Assembly (NCBI GenBank): GCA_003260075.1
Contig: QLIY01000317.1
Coordinates: 1 to 64,000, forward strand
Length of the DNA: 64,000 bases
Source of the DNA: Phallusia mammillata
Lineage: Eukaryota; Chordata; Ascidiacea; Phlebobranchia; Ascidiidae
Direction: 5' to 3'
Below, in pieces: positions 42,265 to 57,730 of this stretch (positions are counted from its first letter, which is position 1; each line of letters begins with the position of its first letter). The translations under genes and the position numbers were made by a program. Under the pieces are notes generated by a model that was given only the letters and a program-made list of their open reading frames with translations, was not told where the DNA came from and did no database searches.

Positions 42265-45200
42265 CGGAGTTAAGCACAGGCGAGGTCACGGCTGGGTCTC
42301 ACGTTTTGCTTAGCATCAGGCCTAATTCCCCGGCGACCGGCTTTACGCATGCGCTAAAATAACTCTACGTTAATAACTTCGTCTGCACGTTACAGACATA
42401 TTATACTCAAGCTTTGTAAAAAAATTATAAACCTATAAGCACTAAAAACTTAAAGGCTATCATCGTATCACATTCTTTAAGGTTCGTATGAAAAAGCTTA
42501 CAATGCGTTAAATACTATTTGCTGACAATTCTTGCCATGACCCGAGGGAGGTTATTACAATAGCTTGGCGAGAGAGACAGGGTTATTGCACGTAATTGCG
42601 GTGAAGCGAGGCTAAGCCAGCGGCTGAGGGGACACACTGCTGCCTGGGGGAATGGCGTCATTCGCTTTGATGTCGTCCCACCTTCAGATCAGCTTCTTCC
42701 GATGCAATTACAAACACAAGGAGCTCGCGCCGAGCCGCATCAGAATGCGCTTAAGTTACTCCTGCCGCTGTTCGGCGGTCGGGATCAATTAAAGCTCTCT
42801 GTTGAGCTGCCGCTGCGAACTCAACCGGTGTTTTGTAAAGGTATGCGCGGCTCTTCGTGTTTTGCCAAAATAAGTCAACTTTTTCACGATTCATCGCATT
42901 AAAATAGCAACTTGGTATACAAGGTGCCGCGTAAATACCAGAAACCCCTTCCTAACTGGCAGTCTGGCACGTAAGGTATTAATGCCTTTTAAACACCCGG
43001 GTGCGATCCATTAGCAACCATCGGCGCCGATTAATCTGGTTTGCTGCAACCGTCAGCTTGGTTTAGCACCCGCAATCTCTTTGCATTATTGCATTGCCTT
43101 TGATGAAAGCGCAACGTTTATGGATTACGGTCAGAGACAAGACGATTGCAAAAGCCATTTATGTCGATTAAGAATCAAAATTCAGAATTTACTGGACACA
43201 GTAATTGCATTAAACAGTTGCGATTCATTCCATTGTTACGCAAGGGCGTAAGTTATAAGACAAAGCATATTTTTTCTTTGCCACGGTATTTTTAAATTCA
43301 GGTTTAAAGCGCGCTATAAACTTATCAAAAACTTTAACCTTGTTTACCGCTATATGGCGCCGTTGAGCTCGATACACCTCTTCAGTTCGGCTGAGGTGGT
43401 TTATTACTGGGTTGATACAAAAACAAACACAATCACAGCGCGACGCGAACTGTTGTTGCAATCCTGTTTGAAATGAAAACAAACGGCCATTCCATTCGCA
43501 CAGTATTAGAGTCCTGGCTTACACCTTTGGCATGTCTTCTAACCTTGACGTACTGACGACTACGATTTGTTATCGAGCATAAGTCGGGGCGATTGAGGTG
43601 ACAAACCGTGCACCAGCATCACCGTATTGTTTTGTTTATGTGTTTAACGCACGTAAGCCTCCTGTTTGACAATTTGGATACAATTATCAAGGATTTGGAT
43701 TAGAAGCAAGTCATAAATAAAGCTACCGCAATTTCACGCACTTTACCAACTGACAAACAATAACTTCTTTCTTAACTATAAACTATACAACTCAAAAAAT
43801 GCTCCACAAAGATTTAATCTTGTAACCATTATTTTAAAAATTAAATATGACCCCTTTTTTGCCTGCTAACACTTGAAAACGACTTTTTGAACTTTTCGAC
43901 TCTTTACCTTAAGCTTAGACAAGCATTACCGACTTAGACATACATAGTAAACTGCAAGTACCATCTCAGGACTGACCCTATACTGACCAATGCAACTGGC
44001 CGAGTGTCCACAACCACACGTGTGACTGCTGTCTATTTACAAGTCGAGCGTTTTTCTTTACACGACCCACAAACGGAACAATGGCTTGTGTTTAATCACG
44101 GCGACGGTAAAAAGGCAAGGAGCAGACATGGTAAAGCCGAAACCTGCTTCGCCGGCAAGTAAGGCCCGAAAGTCCGCGGACCACTTTTTCCTTCCTGTCG
44201 GCACATTATTAGTTCAAACGCAGCGACGGCAGGCCATTGTTCATTCACACTTTAGTAGTTGAGTGTGACATACGGCTATTTGGGTTCATCTTTGATGAGT
44301 TATTGTTTAGACGTACAGAACTTTGGCAAGGATGAAGTTGCAAACAAAAGGGGCATTACAAACAAGGTTAACATACTTTAACGCATGACTTAAAAAGTAT
44401 TCCATAAAATCGGGATAGAAAAAGTATAAAATATATGTGACTTTAACCATATTTAAAAATGCCGTTTACAATTTACCATGCCAAAAATGAAACATATATA
44501 CAAACGCATCTTACACCATAAACAAGCTTCTCAATATATACGATTCATTTTTTAACTCTATGGAGTCCCGACTATTCAATTGTGTTCACACACAAACAAA
44601 GCATCAAAGCAAAACTTGGAGGCCCTAAGGGGATTTGATGCAATATATCGTAGAAAGTTGACGACCCTTCGTGTTTTGAACTCGAGATTTGAAACGATAT
44701 CAGCTCGACCCCTGCATACCACTCAAGTGATAGAGAACCCTCCTAAAGTAAATCAATCGGCCATTAGCTTAATGCGGAACGACAACAACATCTTAGGCTC
44801 GAAATCGATCAGTAATTGGCATCGTATCGACTTGATTTTCGCGTTTGCTACAGTTTAAAAGGTTCCGGTCGGTACTTGTTTATCTTCGGCTGCTTAACAA
44901 ATAAACTAATTTTATTTGCTTAAAATTGTATGTTTGCTGCACCTTAAATAAATTAATGTAAACCAAGAGAGACTGCCACATTTTTTGTATTTAAATACAC
45001 CGTAGCCTCTGTCTGTACAAACTTTAAAGTAAAAAACAATGCTTTCACTTTAGGGGCAAGGGTAAGCTAAATGATGTCACCCGTGGCGTAATCGTTACTA
45101 TATCTACCTTTTTTCCGGTTCGTTCGTTTTAGTTACGAGTCCAGGATATCTGGATGTGAGTCATACGCTGGAAATCTAGTGTCACAAAAATCCGAAACAC

Positions 45201-48200
45201 GACCGTTAAAATATTCGCCAGACAATGATTGTTACGTCACTGTTTGCGTCGCAAATGGTTTCCAAACGTCACTGTAACCATTTAAAAAATAAATAATGAA
45301 TAATTCCGAACAGAAAGCGGGGGGGGGGCTGATGTGTGTAATGGTTTGCGTCGCAAATGGTTTCCAAACGTTACTGTAACCATTTAAAAAATAAATAATG
45401 AATAATTCCGAACAGAAAGCGAAAGTTTTTTTGGAACGTGCAAAATGTTTGCTACATCGGCGGTTTTAAAAACCTCTCGCGGTAAACAGACGATCAAATT
45501 TCCGCTGACGCGGGGCGCAGTTTTTATCTTGGAAGTTGTAACCAAGTAGTATTACAATTTCATCTGCTTTAAGATAGTTACACTGAAGCAAAACAAACAC
45601 CGCTAAACAATGAAAATAAAACACCTTAACTAATGCAAATTGCTTTTGACAAAAACTCAGAAGTACTGGCGCAGATAGGAATTGTTGGACGTAAATAAAC
45701 ACTATAACTTGTTAAAATGCTACATTTAGAAAGTAAAATATTGAAAATAAATGCAGGCTACTACTATTTTCAAACTGAGGCAAGCCACACTTTAAGTTAA
45801 TGTTTTATTTATAACTGGGCTGCAATTCGCTTTCTGTCGAGATTTTTGAACAATTGTTTTTGTTCACAGTTAGATCTGAATTCACTGGTATATGCCTAGC
45901 AATAGTCCCATAAAGCACACTGCAATATCTCTATGAGAAGCAATGCATAACAAACTAGATATTGAAACCCTAAAAACGCTCGGCACTTGCTTCGGAACTG
46001 ATCTGAATGGCAACCACAGAACGGGGCAAAAACTCTGACGGCAAAACGCACGGGCACTTGCACACCCACGCGCGTGCACTGGTGGTGATTTCTTCGCACA
46101 CACGAGCACGACAGGAGCGGCATGGGGCCAGGATTACAGTCCGAAACAGACTTGGGAGCTACCAATTCACTGGCCAGACGTCGACGTCGCTTTGACCGGC
46201 CACCGTTGTTGCAGGATTAAGTCGGGATTTATTCAATTGATCAGCGCTGCCGCTTCATGCTATTGGGGACTGTCGGAGAATTAAGGATTTAGCCCCATTA
46301 CCGACTGAAATTAAAATGTTTTTTGTATGGTCAAGGCCTGAAAGTAACTTTCACGTTAGATGTGACAACTTAGGATTCTTCAAAAACAAATTCAATCGCA
46401 CAGGCTGTATGCTTTTTGCCTTAAAACAAAATGCTTTAGTTTGGATGGAAAAAAAATCCCAATATAGTACTAAACCTTTAACAAACTTCACAATTTTACA
46501 TTCAGGGCGCACTAAAAAGTTTTGAAACATTGTTCGAAATAAGTAACAGTGCAAGGTCAATAAGTACAACTTGTCGTTTTTAGTTATATTGGTTTTACCA
46601 TCGACGCTGAGAGGGTTACGAACGAATGCTACGTGACATTTTGTCTATACTCAGAGAGCGCACTAAAAACCCAAACCACATCACAGGTCATCTGGGCCGA
46701 CCACCCCGGCGCGTGAAACGCATGAAATACTTAATTTGGCCCTTTCGTAAAGTCCACAGTCAATTCCACACTCTTACAAACTTACAAGCCTGAGTTTGAA
46801 ATTTAGAATAAAAGCATTCATGTAAAATACTGTTAGACACCTTTTTCAGAATATGGTGGTTAAAGTAAGCAACAAATTACAATTTGGGAACACTATACAC
46901 GGACTTAAAAAAGAATTTAATCAAAAACAAAACTGTCACAGAACTTTTGCAGAGGGGGGGGGGAAATTACAATTTGGGAACACTATACACGGACATAAAA
47001 AAGAATTTAATCAAAAACAAAACTGTCACAGAACTTTTGCAGACAACCTGCACTGATGATGACAACAGCGATTGTTGAATAGTCTGCATGATGTAATCTA
47101 CACACACAATTCTCAAAGCACTTATGTTTTTAATTAAATTACAATGTATTACGTGACAATTATATCAACTGCCAAGTCTTTGGACAAAAGTCGGTTCCCA
47201 TTCAGCAAAAACAAATAATCGATGCACAATATACACAAAAATATTGCTTACACATTGTGACACGATTTGTAACTCCCTTATGGGACTCTAACATAATACA
47301 GGCTGTAATCAAAATCTGAACACGATCGATGTATAAATTTAAATGCAGTCAAATTTATCCGACTTTTTGCGTATTTTCAGCGCTTCCAGGTGGCAATGCC
47401 CGGTTGTAATGACGCAAAGTATGAGAAAGAAATTAGCGGATATTGCGTGGAGAAGTCAGCCATGCCGCAAACACCTGTAATAAGTAACATTCAAATCTGA
47501 TCGACCATCACTAAGCTGTTATCAATTCGTGAACGTCCTTATTACGCACGAATCTCCGTTCGTAATAGTTAGTTGGCAAAAATGAACAGAATTCTTTGTT
47601 ACGATTACAAAACACCTTTACATTTAACGGTTGTTGTTTGCTAAATCAACTACTTAACACATTAACTAAAACAGCCCAAAGTTTATGTAAACTACAGTGA
47701 TTCGCCTGATCCATCAAGCTATAAACTCAACTAAATCTAAAAACATGCTCTGAAAATACAGAGCTTGCATGTGCGTTTATGCAACGTATTGCCTGTCATC
47801 TAATTCTATTACTTGCTTTATCTATTCTGGTGTCAGCATATTCAGTCTGATTAGCTGCAAAGTGATACATGTGGCTTCAAAAGAGCCCCGGTCACAGCTA
47901 AAGGTTACAAGACTTTTGAGTGATCAATTATTGGCTTGATCGCATTCCACTGCCGAAGAGAAGTTATTTGCCACAAGCGCCTGTGTTTGCTTTGACTGCA
48001 TGAAGCTGCTCGCCAAGACAATATGGTTTCCCAAATTGTTTCTTGCCAAACTGCATGACGTATAATCAGAGTAAACAGACTGGTTTTGACGCAGCAAAGG
48101 ACATGCACTCCATAAGGCAAATGCGTACGCAACTTATCGCGGTTAAAAATCCTTCGCAAAGTTAAGGTTAATTACCGTAAACTTTGTAAGGGAATTTTGC

Positions 48201-51200
48201 GCATTCCACCTTGACACCGTGGCTTGCCGCAATCGCGCGAATCTCATCATTCGCCCGCATTAAACGTAGACAGCGAAATGCACTTAATGGAGCGTAGCAG
48301 GTCTTATCAGCGCGGAATCGACACAGCATCAAGCTATCTCTCTCCTGCCTATGAAAACCTGCCCGCCTGCTGCCAAATCCATTTCTTGCATTCGAACGAG
48401 TATAAATCCCAAACTGCACACGGAGTCAATCTTGCGTCACCCTGTGGTCCGGGTAGAGACGCTTTCACATTAAACGTCACTTGCGTCAAATCGATTTTGC
48501 CCTTCTTAGGCATTTCGATCGCTGCAAGCTTATCATTTTGTAATTTGACTTTCCATATCCAAATTACATGCTTTTCATGAAACAAATTTTGGTAACAAGA
48601 GATGCAATTAATGGTAGAAGTGTGCTTATAGTTGACAACGGTGTCAGTTGAAACATTTTGCGGTAAAAAGGGAAATTTCGTCAACTGGTCGCGAGAAAAT
48701 CCAAACGAAATTTTTGACCCGCAATGCACTATCTGAAATAACACATTTATCAATCCCAGGCATAATACTTGGTTCAGCCCCAGCAAGTAACTTTGAGGCC
48801 AAGACACTTCACAGGAATATTTGCTTCCATTCCGTCTCCGTCGCTGCTCATGTTTGTATTAGCGACACTCCATCGTGGAACGCCGCCATCCCCTGGCCCA
48901 CAGCACTGTCGCAATTATTCTGGGCACAGTGTCTGAGCACAACAGCGTTATGTCACCAGCTTCGTGCTTTCATTTCGATCCACGCGTTGCCAATATTCTC
49001 GCCGAAGTTGTTTTTTATTATGCCAAGTGTTACGCCACGATACCCATGTTGGTACATTGTACCTGCTTGTGATGTAACGCCTGGTTAATGTTGCGGTGGT
49101 GAACGTGGCATTTGAAGGTAAATGAGTAAGAAAAGCGACCATATTTAACTGAATTGTGTTGCACCTAACCATGTAGTAAAACAAAACTTTTCAGTAGCAC
49201 ATCTCCGACACAGATGACGTTTTACCCCCAAGTAATAGGGCAAGGTTATTCTCGGGGACAATTCTTAGGCCTTGCGCAAGCATTCAATTTATTCTCACGA
49301 ACATGGCTCCGCGTCTGATATAAACCATGCACTTCCTCTGAGAATGAAAATGACGTAACACTGGATTTAGACACTGTCTACAGAATTTGACGTAACAGAT
49401 ATGATATAAACCACAGCGTAAACATGTTGATAGCGGCTTTGAGTCCCTTCTCCCAATATCCAGTGTACAGAAAACGTCGTAAAAGCCGTAAAAAGCCTTT
49501 AGATGGGTCGGCAAACCCACACCCACGAATTGGAGAAGGCTGGCATTGGATGGAATTATCGTTAGTCACCACGAAGGTTTTGTGAGGGCCCCACGCTGGG
49601 ACCTGGCATAAGCCCATGGATTTACGAGTTTCTGACGGGCCACTGTGTTCCCTTCCGCCCGACGACAAACAGCAACGACTCATGCTGATATACGGCGAGT
49701 TCACAAATAACCACTCCACAACATTCCCTAAATACTACTAGTCTTTACTTTACATGAGCCAAAAACGGCCAGTGGTTCGTTAACCTACTGGCCTTGTTTG
49801 TATCAGCATGTGAACATTACATAAAGGTCGTTTTGATCTGAGATCGCTACACTGAAAAACGTGGTTCATCGCTAAATACAAAAAAACTCTATATTATCAT
49901 AACTTGGTAGTTCATTTAGTTCAGAATATTAAATAAACGGACATTTTTTCATTATTTTGTGTCCTCAAATGCATGTTTATCAACTTTGAGAGTTGACTGT
50001 TGTTCGGTCGAACCGGATGGTGCCGAGTGACGCATGAGGTTAAAAAGCGACAAATTAGGATACAATTTCAAACTCTATCAAAAGGCGCACAGTCTCTATT
50101 CCCGCTGAGTAATGTGCGGGGTCTGTTCCGTCTGGCCGGGCACTCGGCTTCCCCCGGGTGATAAACGAGTTGTAATCCGACGGACTCACGAAGTAAATAT
50201 TTAATAACAGCGTAACAGGGGCGAAGGCCCAAAATTCGATACTAGGTACGAACGCTGCCCGGTATCATGTTTCACTTAATTTTCGCCATTCCAGTACGAA
50301 ATGACGTACAACGGTTGGACATCACTTTCTCTTGGCCATAGATGATTATCATCTTGTGTTACACGCGCCGGGGCTCGATTACATAACCGATGTCCCTAAT
50401 TTCAGTGAATAGTCACGGCCATTACATCTTTCATTACACGGCGTCGCAAACGAGTCAACGGCAATTTTTCCACCACTTTAGCAATCTCGAGATGGAACAG
50501 ATCGATAAGGGAACCAGTCACGAGGCTTGTTAAGTGCCAAGCACCCTGTTTTCGTCGTTATTTCAAGCTTTTTCACTTTACTATAAGAGCGTGGGTTTGA
50601 TGTAACTTGATTTTGAATGAAGTTCAGTGGCTGGTAATGGCTGCGGTCAACTTTCAAAAAAAAACGTTTACTTGATATGTGGACAGGGTGTAGGAAAATT
50701 ATGCGAGCAAATGACTTTACAGCAAATTGAAAGCTGTTGTGGTAAAACAAACATAAACGTAAAACGCGCCAAGTTAAATTTTCTACGCCATCAATTTTCC
50801 AGTCAACGTCTACCCGTAAATCTTCCGCTTATCAAACTAAGCTGTTTGCACAAACATAACTATGAGTAATATGAACAACCCAAGCCCGCAAGTCGAATTG
50901 CAATACAAATACATGGCATTCTCTCGCATGTGTACGAAGCACATATGGAGGATATAGACTTTAACCCATTATCGGCAATGATCGCTAAAACGGGAAGTGT
51001 AACGGAAGGTCATCTGATGATTCGAAGTTGCAGCGTTCGATCGTTGAAAAAACACGAAATCCGCACTGAGTCCATGCGCTTGTGTAGTCAGTTGAACAAA
51101 TATTATTGGCCACTTCAAAAGCCCAGGCCGTCTCTTGGCGTGGAAGAGAAGGCGCTGGTATTTCATCTCAAGTTAGAAAAAAATCGATACAAAAACGTCT

Positions 51201-54200
51201 GTGGCGTTGATTCACCTCAAAATTGTTGCGTGAATCAGTTAAACGCATATATTTAAAATTTCTAAGTCGTCATATAATGGATTGGTTCCTTGAGCACTTT
51301 GGAACATAAATCAATTCAAAAATTGATGCTAAAATACGAAAAGTTCGGACAGTTTGAAATTAATACATCCGCGCTTAGAAAAATACAGTATTTATGTATC
51401 GTACTTGTTATTGGTCAAATAGTTTAACTAACCTGGAGATAATCTTGGCATTTCGGCAGCAGGGGAAGCAGAATATCATGAACAAACCGCTATTTAAATC
51501 CATTCAATACAAAGAAAAACGTTTTACAATTGCTGCAAAGTTACCATAAAAATAAATTTTAGTTGGCAAAAAGTTAATCCCTTGAACTGCAAAAAAGTTC
51601 CAACCAAAGCTGCACGCTGCAATTACCCACCAAGCAAACTGGTGGTCTACAAGTCACCGATCCTTTACCTGTGCTGCGCTACGGTACACTTTGCGACCAC
51701 TTATACAGTTATGATTTGCGATAGGCGACGTAATATGCTTGAAAAAACATCCGACCAGCCAAGAACCCACGACCGGACGCGATAGTACTCAAAATGCAAT
51801 GGCTGTGATTTCTAGAAACCACTTTGCTGGGCAGCAACGCGTGTTGATCACGACCTGTTTGCTAGAGCAGCCACGACGCACCCACACAATACAGAATAGG
51901 AATGTTCCCATAGTCAAGCTTGGTCGAGCTAAAGGCCTCGTTCCATTAGATTGTTCAGTGTGTTGTATTCGTACACAACGCCCACTGTTCATGAGGAGCA
52001 GGGGTACATTTGGGGGCAAAAAATAATCAAGATTGCATCACAATGACGTGGGGCTCATGCGTAACAATAGCGCGAGGCAGTGCAGTCTGGGATGGTCGCG
52101 AATTAGGAAATTGATCTCAGTGGAGGCGGCGCAAAAGCAGCTCACGTGAATTGGTTAAGCGGCCATGCGCAATGTTTGACAACAAAACCGACAGGGCGGG
52201 TGTTTCGACGAATGACTTCAAAGATTGTGTGGTTGCATGGGGTTAAAATGTCCAGCATTGTATTGTCTGACAACCCATCTGAAGCAATTTGTTGACGGTG
52301 TTCAATTCGTGGTCCTGAGTATTGAGGGGAGGCATTTAGGTGAAACACGCTATTCTGCACCTTGTTATCGTATTCGAAGAAACACAATACTGGTCACAAA
52401 AAGCGAGAAAGACTACAGATGTAGATAAAATTGCTTCAGCAAAAATCTAACCTTCAATGCCCACTGATTCATCATTTTTGGAAATGCAAGAGAATCCATT
52501 TTAATTTAGCATGACATTACACGTACTTCAACTACACAATGGATCTGCAATACAGTGAGGTTAGACACAGTGGAGACTCAAAAATCTTTCCTATACACCT
52601 CAGTTTGCCCCCTGTAAACACAAAAGAGCAAATGTAGTCGATTTGCCATTTGTGTGAACAGAGTGAAGGACATAAATTCACGACCCACTCAACTTTAATA
52701 AAAACTTGCGGCGTTCGTACAACATACCACCGCCAGTACACGTCCATGCCTAATTTATCAGGGTCGGTGGTTGAATTTCAATTTGCAGTGCCATATATCA
52801 TGCTTTCACTTGTATTTGCTTAAGGAAGAAGCAACGCTGCTTCGATCATTTGTCAAAGGGCAATGTTAGAACAGAACGAGTAAAATCCGACGATGTTTGT
52901 CGATTCAATTAAGTACTCGTATTCTACTCGGGTTTTCAAATTTTGGCTTGTCCACTGTGAAAGAGATCAAAACGCGCTGTGGCGATTTACACGCGTTGTA
53001 TAAGAGGTCAGAGAGACCCACAATGTTATGACTTGGGAGCGGCAAGCGCTGACACGGTGGCCAAACTTATATCGGAATCACACGATCAAGCATCCACACT
53101 TGAGTATTATTCAACTTAAAATATAATTGCCTGCAACATTACTATTTCTATTGGAATAATAATAGGTTTAATAACAACGTTATTTTGAGGTTGTCGGCGT
53201 GTATAGAAAGCCCTTTGACCATTCCAGTGTATCGCCTGGGCAGCATAACAAATGACGATCTGCAACCTTTCCGACCCCTGGCCAGCGCTCGTAATTCATT
53301 AACATTTCGACACGATTACGTCGAGTCCAGTGTATACAGCATCACGTCAGTGCAATGTTTGTCAAAGGCCATGTGTCCAGTTTACGTGAATATCCGCATG
53401 GATGGATACTTTCCAGACCGGTTAAGCTCTTGCTCGGTTGCTCAAATATTGACTCACCGACGAACGGCGATCAGACGCCGATGATTTAACCGGCGATAAA
53501 ACCGCGGTTATCAGTACTCAGTGCAGGCCAATTGAGTTTACGTCATAAAATTATGTTACGAGTAAAAGATGCTTGGTAAACATAACAGACGAACACTGAG
53601 CAACATAAATGGTCCTTTTTATCTTTTTCGGAAAGCATCTGTCTTTACGAAGTGTCAGATCTAAATATAAGTTTGTGTATATTTTGCACTCCACTAATCA
53701 CAATGTAACTAAACTGGTTAACATCTTCAAAACATTGATTGATGTAGCCTGTTTTGCCGTCCTATATATGAAATGAATATGAGTAGATAAGGTCTTATGA
53801 ATCCTAATAAAAACCCAATACGCCACTGTGTGTTTAATCGGCTTAGATGAATTTTTAATTGGTTGTTTTTTTAGCGTTACGAAAGTCCGAATTAAATTCA
53901 GGCAACAGACGCATCGCTTCCTGTGCCCACGATACGGCCTTGCTTTCTTGGATAGCGGACAGTTTAATCAATTATTTATCGCCAACGCTCGCTCATCAAG
54001 CGAGAATTCCGACCTGACGTAAATTTCTCGCAAGCACGGCGTCGTTAAAAATACCTCTGTAAACAATTGTCAATGATGGACAAACATGGGGCAAATTGGT
54101 ATCGGAAAACAAGCATTATTAAGGAGTGAGTTACAGAAAATGTGACGTTAACGACAAACCGACCACAAATTTTGGATCCGTATTGTCAAGCGACCGTTTA

Positions 54201-57200
54201 CAACTCCTTAGTGGTGCAACGTAGTTCCTGATTTTCAAAATACATGATAATTTGAAAAATTTACAGGTTTGAATACTACAGTGAAGGTACATGGCCATTG
54301 CTAAAATCCAACCCGGCAATTCAGGTTCTCGCTGTAGCGGGAAAGGGTTAACCGCCTTGCAATTCACACCTTCTCATGACGGTTCATCATACGCTCACTT
54401 ACACCTCAATATCGGTGGCCTTGCACAAATCGATGTCAAAGTGACCATCAAATACGTGCCACATCGGCGGGCGAACATTTCTGCATGCCTATAGCACACG
54501 GGTAATAATATGCCACAACCGATCGTCAGACTTGACAGCGTGTTATCATCGACGCTGTTATACCAACCTATTTTCTGCCAGCCATGTACCTGGGATTCGC
54601 AGTATTGCTCGGAAAGACGGTAATGAAAGTGGACAATTTAATGCGAATCGGCGGGCTTAAAACTCTCGACCTCCAGTAAGATGGCGGTCAAGGATTGTCG
54701 ATGAAATCCCAAGTAATAGATTTGTAATTGTAGGATTTTAGTGCTTATCCTTGTACTCGCTATCATCTTTATTAAAAAACCTTCGCATGTGGCGACCGGA
54801 AAAACTATTTTTTGGCACGTCTTTGTAATAGACTGAGCTTGAGTTTTTTGACTGCAGGGTACCACGAATTGTTCATTTCTACTTTTTTGTCAGCTCCAGT
54901 GACATATTTCACGAGAAACAGAAAGCTGCTCTAATTATAGCTGTCGCGGGCTTTGAAGCAGCAGGCAGAACACGGTAACGGTCGGAGCGAATTAACGAGG
55001 GCCTAATCATCGTAATGTAATAATGGCCGAGTACGCACAACAACCGTTGCGACAAACAAAGCACATGTCTGGAACATTCCTATGCGATTTGAGGTGGGAA
55101 AGATGTGCTCGTTTGATCACGCAACAAGAGCCAATTACCTGGTTTCCGCGTCTGTCAACCAACACCATAATTGATATGCTGCATCTGGTGGTGGAAATTC
55201 GCGTGCGCATTTACTGCGATACATATCGACCCCGGCTGGATAGGAAGCTTTTTGTCACGCAGGATCGTGTAGAGTTTCGTGCTCCGAGACGCCGGTAAAT
55301 GCGGTTGGAGAGCAGACGTAAACGAATGTCATGGCGAACCAAAAAGCCGAGAAACTAAGCCAAAATTTAAAGCTGGTTGTTTTTAGAAACGTGTCCTCAC
55401 GGCACGTTTTTAGAAACGTGTTGCTATGAATAGGGTGCAATTACCGGGCGCTCAGCATCCAATCTATTATTCATAAATCCCTGAACCGAAAGATACAATT
55501 GCAAAGGACACATAATGCAATCGAATAGCTGGCGTTAAAGCGGCAACAAATCGCATTTTCTCGCGGCGCTCTTGCAGAAGACAAATGACATAACACATAC
55601 ACGGTCGTCCATCATGATATCTACAAGGTCAAAGAAACGACCTTGGCCATATTTCAGCGCAGAAGGGGTTCGTCAATCTGCGAGGCTGTGAAAAGACGGT
55701 TTTTTGATATTAAAGAAAGGAACCCCGCAGTGTTTTGACGTGCAATGCAATTGTGATAGATGAGAAATCGGAGTCAGATTAAGCGCATCAAAGCTATACA
55801 CAGGACTGCAACAAGACGAGTGGCTCAGCAACTGTAGAAAGAGGCGACTGTCCATAGCCAGCCGGCGCCCAAGGTATCCAAGACCCAGATGGTTATCATG
55901 AGGGCGAGCGGTCACGTATTTTCGCAAATGTTATCACGATTTATCGTAATTGTGATGTAAAGCGCGTGTCCAGAGTGAACTATGTTGTCCAATGAAAGCA
56001 TTTGACCAATGCAGTAGTCGTAAAATTATATCTGTGGAAATCTAATTTGGACATTACTCAAACATCTCCACGTGGTAGAATGTCTCAAAAACTAGAATAT
56101 AACGCCATGTGAAATTGAGCCTTTTCAGTGTTCTCTATCAAAGCACAAAGATATACTTGTATTTACAGTTGGATACAAATTTAGCGTCAATAATAATAAT
56201 TAAAATCATTTTTTGGGTCATCCGCATTTGGCAAAAATACAACAGTGTCTTCTGCCATTGATATTGTAGCACACATGTTAACCAACACACTTTTAATGCA
56301 ACTACACCTCCATTTTGTTTTACCACCAGTCGTTAAAGATACTTTCACATCCCGAAAGTTCGACCGACATTCCCGAAGTGCCGACGCAACTCTGAAGAAA
56401 CACAATCATCACCAGACAATAAACAAATGTGAACGCCACTTCTGTGTGTATTGAAAACAGCGCTAGGCCATCGTGGGGGTTTTACCACAGCGGGCATCGA
56501 AGCTGAAACTTAGGGACACAAAAACGAGACTTATAAGGCGGAACCCTGTTATAAGAAAACGACAATAAATCGATTGGCAAAATTTGAGGGCCAAAACTCA
56601 ATCTAAAACGACTAGCAGCGGGAGAGTTGCAATAAGCCGGGCACGCGAAAGCTAATGAAGCCTCATTACATTGCGACATTGTGTGGGACAACTCAAGCGA
56701 AGGAATCGATGAGATTATGAAAGAATGTCGATGCGACAGAGAGAAACGGGAGCTAATAATAGCTCTAGCGGTGCGGATTTAACTTGAGCGATTTAAAATA
56801 AAAGTGACTGCTTTGGCTGAGCAAAGGTTGTCGAGGTTTTTAACTGCAAACGCCAAAGATTCTTTATAGATGTAAAATGGAAAAATCAAATTGATCTGTG
56901 CTTGGTTAAATTTACAAAGCTTGCGTTGGTTAGAATATAACTGTTTTCGTTGCGTAGTGACGTGTTTGTGTTTAAATATTTTTTCCTTTGTTTATAGTGA
57001 ACTATACTACGCGCATTCAGTGTTATTTACCCTGATGAAGGCGACCTGTGCAGGACGTCGAAACGTCGAAACAAAAATACTTGCAAGAACAGCTCTATAA
57101 TCTTGATTTAAAGAGCTTGTTAAAACGACGAAATGTGAAATAAGTTAACTTTCAGCAGTCTGATCGATAGTATGCTTATATTGTGACCCGTTATATTATG

Positions 57201-57647
57201 TATAAGGCCACAATGAAACACATTGCCCAATTTTTAAACACCACAAACTTTGTTCCCCGTTTTTCGATTTTGAAGTGGTGACAGATGGAATCTATAGAAC
57301 ACCTAGCCAGGAAGCTGTCAAAGTCAAGCACACACAGAAAAGGAGTCTTAAATTACTGCGCACACAACAATTTACTCTGCCGCCCGTCACCACGATCAAG
57401 AGTTGTGCACCTGGACGCGACAAGCGTCACACAAACGCATTTGTCGCGCTTGGCCAGCTTTATATCCCAACCCTGCTAATGGCGCCGGTCGGGTCCCACC
57501 AGGAGGTTTCTTGTAATTCGGTGACGCGTGGCAAATACCTAAACATTATCCGCACGAGCACTTACTGTTTTTCCCCCTTCAGTCTAACAGTCAAGGCTGC
57601 AGCGAACTTCAAAGCAATTTGGCGACCAGGCACTCGCGACGGCCAAT

Positions 57648-57730
<83 letters not shown>

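Noticed and set aside
48224..49088. Overlapping frames of 118-152 codons on both strands
   Set aside because: They shadow each other on both strands, and none shows motifs or splice sites.
50930..51256. 108-codon plus-strand frame in teneurin intron 1
   Set aside because: There is no family signature, splice context or start context. A frame this long is expected by chance in 21 kb.
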